Origin: Butyrivibrio sp. AE3004
GTDB taxonomy: Bacteria > Bacillota > Clostridia > Lachnospirales > Lachnospiraceae
Reading direction: 5' to 3'
Assembly (NCBI RefSeq): GCF_000703165.1
Contig: NZ_JNLQ01000001.1
Coordinates: forward strand, 62,001-126,000
DNA: 64,000 nt
Under the pieces are notes generated by a model. That model was given only the letters and a program-made list of their open reading frames with translations. It was not told the DNA's origin and did not search any database. Made by a program: the position numbers and the translations under genes. Each line of letters opens with the position of its first letter. The first letter of the stretch is position 1. Below are positions 34,231-42,829 of this stretch, piece by piece.

Positions 34231-34631
34231 ATGGGCTTGACTGAACCTGATGGGCCAGAAGACTCAGATTTTTGGGATCTTCCGGATGGCGATACTGAAT
34301 TATTTTAACTGCTCAAATCTGATACATGGAAAAATGATGCCACAGATGGTAAAAATCTGATGCATTTCCGGAATGCGTTCTTTATTTAGTTAATATATAT
34401 CCCAAAATACATACATTCGTGATATTGATGGGTCGCGTTTACTTTTTCAATAAAGTCGTGAGTCGTCCGCTTAGATTGCGCATCTTTGCGGCGGTGGTTG
34501 TCGAAATAGCGCACAGTTCAGCGATTGCTGATTTTTCAAAGCCAGTAAAAAAAGACCTTTTAAACGGTATTTCGTAATATACCATCTAAAAGGTCGCGAT
34601 AACTATTTCAGTCAAGCATGTATGGTTTTAT
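34231..34631. other. Gene-poor stretch with hairpins
   Basis: Two AAATCTGAT copies lie 42 bases apart near 34315 and 34357. A long stem (34550-34595) pairs AGACCTTTT with AAAAGGTC. A plus-strand peptide-like scrap (TEPDGPEDSDFWDLPDGD) suggests a gene end. Nothing complete is present. Confidence 0.4.
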
Positions 34632-34801
34632 TGAAGTGATGATTTCACAGATTCTTCATACTTTTATCACTTTCTCTTACGATTCTGTTTGTATCATATG
34701 ACTATCAGAAATGATAATAATCCCCTCATAAGAACACAAAAACTTTTCTTCAAAAAATAAGCTGGAACTTACGTGACAAAGTTCCAGCTTTCCCCATTAA
34801 T
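34632..34801 (-). repeat. 170-bp direct repeat, copy 1
   Basis: Matches 37221-37390 with three differences in 170 bases. Both copies end just downstream of a minus-strand gene and contain a strong terminator. A shared mobile or copied 3' region, or a small RNA, is possible. Confidence 0.9.
34751..34790 (-). terminator. Terminator inside repeat copy 1
   Basis: AAGCTGGAACTT/AAGTTCCAGCTT stem followed by ATTTTTTG on the minus strand. Confidence 0.85.
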
Positions 34802-35027
34802 GGTGTAATGATAAACGAGAATTGCTCCCTCCATTCGTGTATTGCACCAATTTAGAAAAAACCGGATACCATGGACATTTCAACCCATTGATATCCGGAT
34901 ATTCCTTCATCTATTTTGTATTTCAGTTATACATTTTGAGCTCTTATGAATCTCCTTATCACATGACCATGTCCATGAATTAAATATACAAAGACAAAAG
35001 AACAGTCCCATGGTTTGTCATTAACAA

Positions 35028-36104
35028 TCAACAATACTTCTGAATATACTCACCGAAAAATGGCAACGTAATATCTGCTACACCATAAGACTCTGAGCTA
35101 TCTAGGAGTAAGCCCATTTTTTTCAACGCGGTACTATTTACCTGATAGCTCCCCTTGCCATCCAGCTCTTCAAGAACTTCTTTTCTCTTTTTGGGACCTG
35201 AAGAAACTATCCTGAGGATTTCTCGTTCTCCTTCAGGAAGTTCTTTCCATATCTTCTCATAGCATTGAGCGAACAACTCACTCTTTGCCTGCTTTAGCAC
35301 ATAATCTTCGCCCTTGTCTTTATATTCGAAGTATGCACTTCCAATCACCTGATAAGCATAGGCAAAGCCTTTAGTCATCTTGGCAAAAGAAATAGCCTTG
35401 TCTTCATCCATCTGTGCAATATCTTCATACTTGATTGCCATTGCAGGCATAGGAAATGGCTCTGTTCTCAGTTCGGCTGCCCTCTTAAAGAAAGTAAGAT
35501 TTGGAACTTCGCCCAACTCATAAAAATTCTGATAAACACCGGAGCAAATAAGATAAACAGGCCATGGAGCTGCTATTTCATCCTCCAAAGTGTTTCTTAT
35601 CAGCTTCGCATATACTGAGCAGAATTCAGTCATTGAGTCGGTCTTTGCTATATCATCGATGCCAATCATAATCTTCTTTTTCGCTTTGACTAAAATACCA
35701 ATAAGTTGCTCAAGACGCACTTCATCATCATAATCCGTTTTTGTATCAACACCAGCATTTATTCCAACAAAAGGTATTGAAACACTTAGATTAGTTTTTT
35801 CCGCCAGCAACGCTTTTTTTACTTCTGGCTCGAGCAATAGATAAGATATCAATGTGCTAATCTGATTTCTTGCAGATGAGACATCGTAAACCAGCCATCC
35901 TTCAGCTTTCATGCCCGCAGTTTTATAATGTCTGAGTATATTTCCAAAGATAACGGTTTTCCCAGACCCTCGTATTCCAGTTATCTTATATACGCTCTCA
36001 GATGGCTGTGGATACAAGAAGTTTTCATAGACTTTTTCTTCCAGAGTGGTGGTAATATTCGCATCACCAACTCTTCCAGGTGTATGTGTAAATGGATTTT
36101 TCAT
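35028..36104 (-). CDS. AAA ATPase of the archaeal-ATPase type
   Basis: A 358-aa protein. Walker A ITGIRGSGKTVIFGNIL near residue 45, Walker B KIMIGIDDIAK near 180, sensor YLICSGVYQNF, and a winged-helix-like C-terminus (EILRIVSSGPKKRKEVLEEL). The fold matches STAND/Arch_ATPase-like single genes. ATG 36104 with GGAGG is preferred. Four TGTAAATA boxes lie upstream. Downstream is the terminator in the 170-bp repeat. Confidence 0.8.
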   Translation of the reverse strand: MKNPFTHTPGRVGDANITTTLEEKVYENFLYPQPSESVYKITGIRGSGKTVIFGNILRHYKTAGMKAEGWLVYDVSSARNQISTLISYLLLEPEVKKALLAEKTNLSVSIPFVGINAGVDTKTDYDDEVRLEQLIGILVKAKKKIMIGIDDIAKTDSMTEFCSVYAKLIRNTLEDEIAAPWPVYLICSGVYQNFYELGEVPNLTFFKRAAELRTEPFPMPAMAIKYEDIAQMDEDKAISFAKMTKGFAYAYQVIGSAYFEYKDKGEDYVLKQAKSELFAQCYEKIWKELPEGEREILRIVSSGPKKRKEVLEELDGKGSYQVNSTALKKMGLLLDSSESYGVADITLPFFGEYIQKYC

Positions 36105-36122
36105 AATGACCTCCAATACAAC

Positions 36123-36208
36123 TATTTACATGTTTGATATTATAATACACCTATTTACACATCTATACAAGTATTTACACCTCAAGCATACAATTACAAC
36201 TATTTACA
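36123..36208 (-). promoter_or_regulatory. Four TGTAAATA boxes before the ATPase gene
   Basis: On the plus strand TATTTACA starts at 36123, 36152, 36172 and 36201: spacings 29, 20 and 29 bases, close to whole helical turns. The array lies directly upstream of the ATPase ribosome site, so it probably covers the promoter. Likely autoregulatory operator. Confidence 0.6.
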
Positions 36209-36295
36209 GGTTTTATATGAGTAGCACCTTCCATTCAGCTCCTGCCAACAAACCATAATTATAGTGTTTGTTCGATTTCTTTAAGCCATCTTCCG

Positions 36296-36559
36296 TCATA
36301 ACTCCATTCCTAATAATCTTTTTGCTCTTTCCTCCGGCTCAAACCTGTCATCTTCAAGTATTTTGTAGATCTTTTCGTGATCGGGATCATTTTTCTCGTC
36401 ATGATATACCGAATACTTGATGATCAGGTCTACAAGACTTGAGATCTTGTCCAAAGCACCATCTCCGCACCTTTCTCCGCAAATCATCTCAACTCCGTCA
36501 ATAATCTCATCTATCCCCTCATATGCAGTGACGAGATTTGTCATATCCTGTAAATCCAT
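36296..36559 (-). CDS. Hypothetical 87-aa protein
   Basis: Small acidic helical protein (EGIDEIIDGVEMICGERCGD, ending ERAKRLLGMEL). GGAG lies in front of the ATG. No family recognised. A LLGMEL-like gene end also appears at 38860, so there may once have been a second copy. Confidence 0.55.
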   Translation of the reverse strand: MDLQDMTNLVTAYEGIDEIIDGVEMICGERCGDGALDKISSLVDLIIKYSVYHDEKNDPDHEKIYKILEDDRFEPEERAKRLLGMEL

Positions 36560-36805
36560 AGCTTCTCCTTTCGAATTTAGTATATTGTTTACATCATTAT
36601 TTTAAAGAAAAAGTCCAAGGATAACTCACCATACTATCAACAGTTTTCAACTAAAAGTATTGATACTACCAATAGTAACGTAATGTATAAATGTAAACAT
36701 AAGCCTTGCTGATATATTCGCATGCGAATTTACTTCTTAATATATCCTTATAGCCATATAATGTAATTATATAAATTTGTTTTTCGCTGTTATAAGTAGG
36801 TACCT

Positions 36806-37066
36806 ATGCCAGCTATTATGCCTATATCCGATTTGAGAAATTACACAGATGTCCTTAAGGAAGTTGATACCAACAGCAGAGTATATCTTACAAGAAATGG
36901 TCGCGGAGTCTATACCATCATGTCCATTGAGGAAGCTGATGAACTTGATCGTCTTAAAGCATTACACAACGTACTTTTAGACCTTAATAAGGCTGAAGCT
37001 CGCGCTGAGCGTGAAGGTTGGATTAATGATGATGAAATGCAGAAAGTGATGGGGCTTGAAGATTGA
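36806..37066 (+). CDS. Phd/YefM-type antitoxin, partner degraded
   Basis: An 86-aa antitoxin: N-terminal Phd DNA-binding fold (MPISDLRNYTDVLKEVDTNS, VYLTRNGRGVYTIMSIEEAD) and an acidic toxin-binding tail. It overlaps the ParE-like toxin remnant that follows. Because the toxin is broken, it is an orphan and could neutralise related toxins nearby. Confidence 0.85.
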   Translation: MPAIMPISDLRNYTDVLKEVDTNSRVYLTRNGRGVYTIMSIEEADELDRLKALHNVLLDLNKAEARAEREGWINDDEMQKVMGLED

Positions 37067-37220
37067 AAACACTAAAATACTCTCCTGATTATAAAGAAAA
37101 AATGAATGCATCGGCATTTCTTTCCAAGGTATGTTTGGTATCGATACTGATTACCAATATATCTATGCTGCCAAAAATTATATATGGTTAAGTTCTGAGT
37201 TTAATAGATTATATTTTTAA
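37063..37220 (+). pseudogene. ParE/RelE-type toxin with an internal deletion
   Basis: The start (KTLKYSPDYKEKMN, from TTG overlapping the antitoxin stop) and the end (FGIDTDYQYIYAAKNYIWL) of the toxin are present, in different frames and with about 45 residues missing between them. It cannot make an active toxin. Confidence 0.8.
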
Positions 37221-37390
37221 TGAAGTGATGATTTCACAGATTCTTCATACTTCTATCACTTTCTTTTACGATTCTGTTTGTATCATATGACTATCAGAAA
37301 TGATAATAATCCCCTCATAAGAACACAAAAACTTTTCTTCAAAAAATAAGCTGGAACTTACATGACAAAGTTCCAGCTTTCCCCATTAAT
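37221..37390 (-). repeat. 170-bp direct repeat, copy 2
   Basis: Second copy of 34632-34801, 2589 bases away. Follows the ParE gene at 37489 (minus strand). It starts immediately after the stop of the broken toxin on the other strand. Confidence 0.9.
37340..37379 (-). terminator. Terminator inside repeat copy 2
   Basis: Same stem as copy 1 with one base changed in the loop. Serves the ParE gene upstream. Confidence 0.85.
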
Positions 37391-37488
37391 ATGGGTAGTG
37401 ATATCATGAAATTGCTCCAACTATTCAGCTGCCACCAATTAAAGGCATCCGTTCCAATGGGCAGCAATTGTTTTAAGTGTGAAGATCA

Positions 37489-37803
37489 TCATTCTTCACT
37501 CATGGACTTTATTACAAGACTAATGTATGCACTCCTATTGTACAAGACTCTTCCTACTTCAATGCGATCAGATCTGATCCTATAAAATGCACTGTACTTC
37601 TTATGAGTCACGTAATAAATTCCAGTAAAAACATCTTCGTAATACAGGCGTTCACCTGTTTTAGGGCGCTTACTGACCTTTTTGAGGTTAGCTCTTAAAT
37701 CGGCTATATACTTATCTGCAATGCCAAAATCTGCTGAAACTTCGTCCCATGTCTGATCCATATCTGCCAGAGCCATCGGTGAGTAAACTATTTCGTAATC
37801 CAT
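37489..37803 (-). CDS. ParE/RelE-family toxin
   Basis: A 104-aa protein with the ParE/RelE pattern YEIVYSPMALADMDQTWDEV, then TGERLYYEDVFTGIYYVTHK and FYRIRSDRIEVGRVLY. It appears intact. Its antitoxin gene upstream has an in-frame stop, so the toxin may be weakly restrained or silent. Terminator lies in the 170-bp repeat. Confidence 0.85.
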   Translation of the reverse strand: MDYEIVYSPMALADMDQTWDEVSADFGIADKYIADLRANLKKVSKRPKTGERLYYEDVFTGIYYVTHKKYSAFYRIRSDRIEVGRVLYNRSAYISLVIKSMSEE

Positions 37804-37804
37804 T

Positions 37805-38080
37805 TCAGTCTTTCACCATCCTACGCCTATTTTTAAAATGCTCAGCGACCTCATCGTCACTGATCCATCCTTCCTATTCTCCGGAAGCAAATCCGGCATT
37901 GAGTTCACTGATGAGTTTGACCATAGCCCTAGCCTTGTCGAAAATCTCATCATCTTCTATGCTATGTATGCTATATTCTCCACGACCATTTTTAGTAAGA
38001 TAAACTGGCTTACCCGCTTCTACCTTGTCCAGAATCTGACCATAATTACGCAATTCAGAAATTGGTGCTATTGTTGGCAT
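37805..38080 (-). pseudogene. Phd/YefM-type antitoxin with a nonsense codon
   Basis: ATG 38080 with GGAGG gives a normal antitoxin N-terminus (MPTIAPISELRNYGQILDKV, YLTKNGRGEYSI). A TAG at 37874 stops it after 68 residues; the same frame then continues EGWISDDEVAEHFKNRRRMV to the normal stop just before the toxin. The lost tail is the part that wraps the toxin, though the truncated product could still bind DNA. Confidence 0.85.
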
Positions 38081-38187
38081 ATGAATCACCTCCGTTTCTT
38101 AATATTTTTATATATAATCCAGAATACTTCTTCAATAAATTCTTCGAAATATTCTTCGAAATATTCAATGCTCAAAAAGTTCACACT

Positions 38188-38238
38188 GAGCGAGAAAGTT
38201 GGATTAATGATGAAATGCAAAAAGTGATGGGACTTTAA
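38188..38238 (+). pseudogene. 3' end of another Phd-type antitoxin
   Basis: ERESWINDEMQKVMGL-stop matches the end of the antitoxin at 36.8 kb (EREGWINDDEMQKVMGLED). Only 16 codons remain. Confidence 0.65.
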
Positions 38239-38281
38239 GAATAAAACAACAATTTCATTCAGAAACAACTAATCTCCACAG

Positions 38282-38302
38282 AAAAAAAGCCCCGAAGGGC
38301 TT
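38282..38302 (-). terminator. Terminator of the RelB remnant operon
   Basis: AAGCCC-TTC-GGGGCTT followed by TTTTT on the minus strand, directly overlapping the end of the truncated toxin. Confidence 0.85.
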
Positions 38303-38366
38303 AATAATAAAGAAAGTTATCAAAATCCTTTTCTGCATATTCGGCCATTACAGCTTTATAAGCCAT
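38301..38366 (-). pseudogene. RelE-type toxin cut to 21 codons
   Basis: MAYKAVMAEYAEKDFDNFLY-Y-stop is a RelE-type N-terminus (A-E-K-D-x-D-x-x-L) that ends at the terminator. It overlaps the RelB stop by 11 bases, the normal TA arrangement. Confidence 0.65.
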
Positions 38367-38652
38367 ATTTTTTCCTCATATCAGAGATTACATCATCTGC
38401 ATCACGGTATTTGCCTTGCGCAGCATGCTCACGGGATTTTTGAAGTTTGCTCAAAAATTCATCCTCTGTCATTGGCTTCACCGGATTATATACATCCCCA
38501 AGAGTTACATCAAAAGGAAAACCATTACTTGCAACAGCTTTTTTTAGAAACATTCTTATAGCCGTTGTTGTATCAGTACCAAGGTCTTTAAATAATCTAT
38601 CCGAATCCTGCTTCAACTCATCGTCTACACGAACCTGTATAGTACTTGCCAT
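38356..38652 (-). CDS. RelB/DinJ-family antitoxin
   Basis: A 98-aa ribbon-helix-helix antitoxin: ASTIQVRVDDELKQDSDRLF, TTTAIRMFLKKAVASNGFPF, then an acidic tail. AGGAGG precedes the ATG. The partner toxin is truncated, leaving an orphan antitoxin. Confidence 0.85.
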   Translation of the reverse strand: MASTIQVRVDDELKQDSDRLFKDLGTDTTTAIRMFLKKAVASNGFPFDVTLGDVYNPVKPMTEDEFLSKLQKSREHAAQGKYRDADDVISDMRKKYGL

Positions 38653-38816
38653 AAATAATCCTCCTAGTTATCCATTACAAAAACAGTTATTTGTATTAAT
38701 ATAGTAACACATTAGCAATGAAATTGCATTATCAAGCTGTTCGTGCATGTTCATGTTCATGACTCTATAAAATGTTGATTTAGTCGCGTTAACTTCTTCA
38801 ATATTCGAGATTATTG

Positions 38817-38841
38817 CAGAAAAAGCACCGCCAAAGCGGTG
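38817..38841 (-). terminator. Intrinsic terminator
   Basis: CACCGC-TTTG-GCGGTG followed by CTTTTT on the minus strand. It ends the WYL/801-aa operon or its degraded tail. Confidence 0.8.
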
Positions 38842-39024
38842 TCTTTCAGTCATAATTCCATGCCTAATAATATTTTACGAGAGATAAAATATTATATACC
38901 TGTTTTTTTGCAGAATTCTTCTATACGTACATTCCTTTTGTTTATAAAACATTTTTTTAAGAAAGCTTTCATGTATTTTTTTCCTTCCATTTTAGGATTT
39001 GGAAGTCTCTTTTTCCAACTATAA
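38842..39024 (-). other. Gene-tail remnants between operon and terminator
   Basis: The minus strand holds broken peptide-like stretches (KYMKAFLKKCFINKRNVRIE, then EFCKKTGI, and LLGMEL before a stop). A lost small gene is likely. No complete frame. Confidence 0.35.
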
Positions 39025-39243
39025 TCATGCCTCTTTCATTTTTCTGATAAATTCATCAATATCATTTTTAGTAGCATCAATTTTGTATGTTTCAAATGCT
39101 ATCATAAGTTTTTGTCTTTCTTCTAATGATAAATCACTATATTCAGAAATAATGAGATAGAAATCCTCTCTCTCTAAAGATGGCCTATTCTTTTTTGATA
39201 TAAAGCATATTGTTTTCGTGAGCTTATCTAAAATATCCATCAT
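39025..39243 (-). CDS. Hypothetical 72-aa protein, third gene of the WYL operon
   Basis: A small charged helical protein (LEREDFYLIISEYSDLSLEE, ending FIRKMKEA). It follows the 801-aa gene by 50 bases. No family recognised; it may be a partner or inhibitor of the large protein. Confidence 0.55.
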   Translation of the reverse strand: MMDILDKLTKTICFISKKNRPSLEREDFYLIISEYSDLSLEERQKLMIAFETYKIDATKNDIDEFIRKMKEA

Positions 39244-39293
39244 CAGTAATTACCTTCATGACCTCTGGTGTGGTCTGCGCAAAAAATGGTTTT

Positions 39294-41699
39294 TTACTGT
39301 TCCTTTTCTACTGAATCCTTATCCTCTACTTCCATTCCTACTTCAAATGCGCTTTTGAATTTATTCATGCTCTTTATAGCAATCTTCATTGCATGCAAGC
39401 TTTCTTCTTCATCCTTGATTCGCTGCTTCAATTGCTTCTTTTCGTCCTTATCAGCAACCTTTTCGAGTGCTTTGTCTCTTTCGAGATCATTTTCAAGGTT
39501 CTTAGCATTAGTAACATACTGTTCATAGACGGTATTTGAGTAATCGATATCATGCTCATCGTTGAGGAAAATTTCTCTAACCGAAACCATGAGCTTAGCG
39601 GACTGCATTATAGTAGCCTGTTTACCGATAACTCCTATAGCACCTACGGTTCCACCAACGCCAGCTCCAACACCTAGTCCAAGAATCGCTCCACCACCAA
39701 CGATAGCCATTGTACCTCCAGCCATGCCAAGACCGCCTGCAGCAATAGCACCACCACCTAAGTACGCCAAACATGCGCTTGTAAGAGCTGCACCACTAAG
39801 TCCTGCAAAATTGGAGCCAACCAATAATACCGCTATGGCAGGAGCGAACATTCCAGCAGTAATAACAGAAACAAGTACAATTCCCGCAGTAATTCCAAAG
39901 CCGGTTAGTGTAGCTTTCAATACTTCATTTAGTTCTCTCAAGCATTTTTCATAAGTCTTTCTAAGTCTTTTTATATAACCTTGTTCATAGAAGGACTTTC
40001 CTGCGAATAATTCCTCAAGAAACCTATCTCCTTCAGATTTTTTATAACCATTTACCGGATTTTGTAAATCCTTATACTTTTTGCTTGGAACATCTTTGCC
40101 ATTCTTATCTTTTTCTACTCCAAGCGCGTAATATGGTTCAAAAAGCATAGCTTCAAGCAGTACTAATCTTAGCCATACTTCTTCAGGAGTATTATTGTTT
40201 ATAATAGAAAGCAATTCATCCTTCTCATACCAATGAATAACTGCATTATCATCTCTCATGAATCCTGGAAAACCTACTGTTATGAAACTTTTCCATTCAT
40301 CTAGCCATGCGGTCTTTAGCTCGGTAACTTTTTCATTATTAATTAGCACTTTCGTTTTCTCTATGTCATTAAGCGTCTTGTAGTATTCCAGGTTATATAG
40401 AATTTCTGTCTGTTCTAATGTTAGTCCAAACTTATCTATATCCATATCATTTACCAGCCTTTCATATTTTTTTTTATCTATCGAAGTGTATGTGTATAGT
40501 TCTATATGCTCATACATCTTCTTAATTTTTTTTAAGTCCCTTATTTTTAGGACGTCAACAACCTCGGATCCAACAGCTACTGTAAATCTACCGATTCCTA
40601 CATAATTTACTGATATAAAATATTTCTTAGAAATAATTGCATCAGCAAAGTCCATCGTACAGAAGACACCCGAAGATACAAAAAGCATTCTCGACAAAGT
40701 AGGATTATTCCACGGTTTTACATTATCAAAATCAATCTTGCTCAAATCCTTTACTTTGGTAATCTCATTATCCTCAAGTTCATTAGCAAATCTTCGGATA
40801 AAGAAAAAGCTTCTGACTATGCAATCATTAACAATAACCGGAACAGATTGTTTTCCTACCTCATGAAGAAAACCTAATTCGCCTCTGAAATCAAATTTTA
40901 AAATAGCATCCTTTATTACTTTTCCTTCTGCATCATGCTTTGCAAGGAGAGTTCCATTAAATAGTTTTGACAGAACTGCGGAAAGGCTCTGATCATCTAT
41001 ACAAATTTCTCTAAAAACAGGAAGTACTGATATTTCCTTGGCCATAGATAGAATAGGTCCCGGGATTCCCGTCCCACCACTCAAACCAGCAGTGGTGTGG
41101 GAACCAACCAAATCACTGATTAAATGAAATACCCAGATAACAGTTCCATTGAATACTTTTTCAGGTAGGGTTTCTCCTATGAACTCCAAACCGTTTTCTC
41201 TTACAGGAACAATTTTAAACAGGCCATTTGTATCCGTTCCATATGACATGTAGGTAAATTGTGTAAGCAATGAAAAGAATAGTCCAAGAACTGTTGGATG
41301 GTGCGCAAAATCACGAAGATGATGTTGCAGACCACCACCAAAATCAGGGGTATTGCTATCTGCAGGTAAGCCAAATTTCTTTTCAAGGTGATGGACGGCA
41401 TTACCTAGATTATCTCCTTCATAACCTAATTTCTTTGAAACATTCATGACAAATTCTTCAGCCTTGTCACTAGCTATTTCTCTGCCTCCAGCAAGGCCGA
41501 ATTCACCAACCCAAAGATTATCAATCAATCCACATATTACGCCTGATGCTATTGCCATATAATAATCCATATCATCAGCATGTGGTGAGACAGACTTGAT
41601 TTCTTCTTCAATTTCAAAAATAGACTGTTTTACATCTTTATACCTTTTCTGATCATCTGAAATAATTTCGATTTTTACCTGCTTGTCTGAGATTTTCAT
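39294..41699 (-). CDS. 801-aa protein with glycine-rich membrane hairpins, unknown function
   Basis: The N-terminal 600 residues are soluble-looking and helical, with two recognisable stretches (FGLAGGREIASDKAEEFVMN, and GLQHHLRDFAHHPTVLGLFF). Residues about 605-715 are a run of Gly/Ala-rich membrane segments (AGIVLVSVITAGMFAPAIAV, GGGAIAAGGLGMAGGTMAIV), and a coiled-coil follows to the end. This layout recalls pore-forming or membrane-remodelling effectors. A WYL regulator lies 18 bases upstream, a setting seen for inducible phage defence. Function is unknown. Confidence 0.7.
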   Translation of the reverse strand: MKISDKQVKIEIISDDQKRYKDVKQSIFEIEEEIKSVSPHADDMDYYMAIASGVICGLIDNLWVGEFGLAGGREIASDKAEEFVMNVSKKLGYEGDNLGNAVHHLEKKFGLPADSNTPDFGGGLQHHLRDFAHHPTVLGLFFSLLTQFTYMSYGTDTNGLFKIVPVRENGLEFIGETLPEKVFNGTVIWVFHLISDLVGSHTTAGLSGGTGIPGPILSMAKEISVLPVFREICIDDQSLSAVLSKLFNGTLLAKHDAEGKVIKDAILKFDFRGELGFLHEVGKQSVPVIVNDCIVRSFFFIRRFANELEDNEITKVKDLSKIDFDNVKPWNNPTLSRMLFVSSGVFCTMDFADAIISKKYFISVNYVGIGRFTVAVGSEVVDVLKIRDLKKIKKMYEHIELYTYTSIDKKKYERLVNDMDIDKFGLTLEQTEILYNLEYYKTLNDIEKTKVLINNEKVTELKTAWLDEWKSFITVGFPGFMRDDNAVIHWYEKDELLSIINNNTPEEVWLRLVLLEAMLFEPYYALGVEKDKNGKDVPSKKYKDLQNPVNGYKKSEGDRFLEELFAGKSFYEQGYIKRLRKTYEKCLRELNEVLKATLTGFGITAGIVLVSVITAGMFAPAIAVLLVGSNFAGLSGAALTSACLAYLGGGAIAAGGLGMAGGTMAIVGGGAILGLGVGAGVGGTVGAIGVIGKQATIMQSAKLMVSVREIFLNDEHDIDYSNTVYEQYVTNAKNLENDLERDKALEKVADKDEKKQLKQRIKDEEESLHAMKIAIKSMNKFKSAFEVGMEVEDKDSVEKEQ

Positions 41700-41717
41700 T
41701 AGTGTCTCCCTAAATTA

Positions 41718-42668
41718 TCACATCACTTCTACATTCTCGCCCTGTCCTCGAAGCCACATATCAATTCCATCTCCAAAGACTTCTGCTTCGATGACGTACT
41801 TTCCGTCCTCTTCACCGGTTACCTTTGCTGTCGGGAGTCGGTCTAAAACGGAATCCAATGAATATCCGCTATACTTGAACTTCACTTTTCTAAGTTTCCC
41901 TCCAAACATAAACTGGATTCTCTTCTTATATTCACCCTCTTCAAATCTGTTCCTATATGGAGTAGAGAAATGTTCCTCTGTAACAGCCAAATTTCTAATG
42001 CGGTCTATACGATATATTGTTGGAAAGGCATCGTTGGGATCTGCAAAAGCAGTTTCCTTATCTATATTTCTGATTCTTCCTGCAAGATAGAAGTAAAACT
42101 CGGAAAACATTATTGCCAAAGGTTCTACTTCCCTGTGTTTTGGTGAATGACCCTGCACTCCCTGATACTCAAACTCTATTACATACTGAAACTCAATAGC
42201 ATTTCCCAAAAGCATCATCTTATCAAGGATAATCTGCTTATGTGTAAGCTCCACATAGTGATATCTCTCATTTAGTATAAGGTCCGATATAACCTTTTGA
42301 TTTTTTACCGGGACACAGCACGCTATAAGTTTATCCAGAATGGAATTCATTTCTTTTTTAGGGAAAGCTCTGCTTGAAAGTAGAATCTTACATGTAGCAA
42401 GGATTTCATCGTTTGTAAAATGAGCATCTTCTGCTTGTTCGATTACATATCCTCTTTTCATGTAATCATATATGAGGTTATTGGGAATACCGTCTGTAGC
42501 AGCCTGATTGTCGAGGAATTCCCGTATCTGTTCTATATCCCGTTGTATACTTTTTTCAGATACACAAAAGCGCTCAGCTTCCTGTGATTTATAGATGATA
42601 CGACCATTCATTAATCGTGAATATATTGATAACGCACGGTTGCTCTTACCTTCCTTATCTTCTGACAT
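41718..42668 (-). CDS. WYL-domain transcriptional regulator
   Basis: A 316-aa protein: N-terminal winged helix (SIYSRLMNGRIIYKSQEAER, SEKSIQRDIEQIREFL), a middle WYL domain (VEPLAIMFSEFYFYLAGRIR) and a C-terminal WCX-like extension ending with WLRGQGENVEVM. WYL proteins bind DNA fragments or nucleotides and often control defence genes. It is the first gene of the operon with the 801-aa protein. ATG has GAGG upstream. Confidence 0.88.
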   Translation of the reverse strand: MSEDKEGKSNRALSIYSRLMNGRIIYKSQEAERFCVSEKSIQRDIEQIREFLDNQAATDGIPNNLIYDYMKRGYVIEQAEDAHFTNDEILATCKILLSSRAFPKKEMNSILDKLIACCVPVKNQKVISDLILNERYHYVELTHKQIILDKMMLLGNAIEFQYVIEFEYQGVQGHSPKHREVEPLAIMFSEFYFYLAGRIRNIDKETAFADPNDAFPTIYRIDRIRNLAVTEEHFSTPYRNRFEEGEYKKRIQFMFGGKLRKVKFKYSGYSLDSVLDRLPTAKVTGEEDGKYVIEAEVFGDGIDMWLRGQGENVEVM

Positions 42669-42747
42669 TTCTCTACCTCATTAGATCTATTGTCTACTTA
42701 GATACTATCAGTCAATCTGGACATGAATTGTCCATTTTTATAAAAAG

Positions 42748-42781
42748 ATAAAAATAATGGAGCACATTTTGGTACTCCATT
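42748..42781 (-). terminator. Terminator of the serpin operon
   Basis: AATGGAG/CTCCATT stem followed by ATTTTTATC on the minus strand. It separates the radical SAM/serpin operon from the WYL operon. Confidence 0.75.
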
Positions 42782-42829
42782 ACTTATTATAAATTATTCG
42801 ATTGCCCTATTTCATAAAATCTATCTAAA

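Noticed and set aside
38839..39024. Plus-strand 61-codon frame near 38.9 kb
   Set aside because: Phe-rich, no ribosome site, and the opposite strand holds the operon tail.
39562..39954. Plus-strand 130-codon open frame opposite the 801-aa gene
   Set aside because: It is a Pro/Ala-rich mirror of the Gly/Ala-rich membrane region, with no ribosome site.
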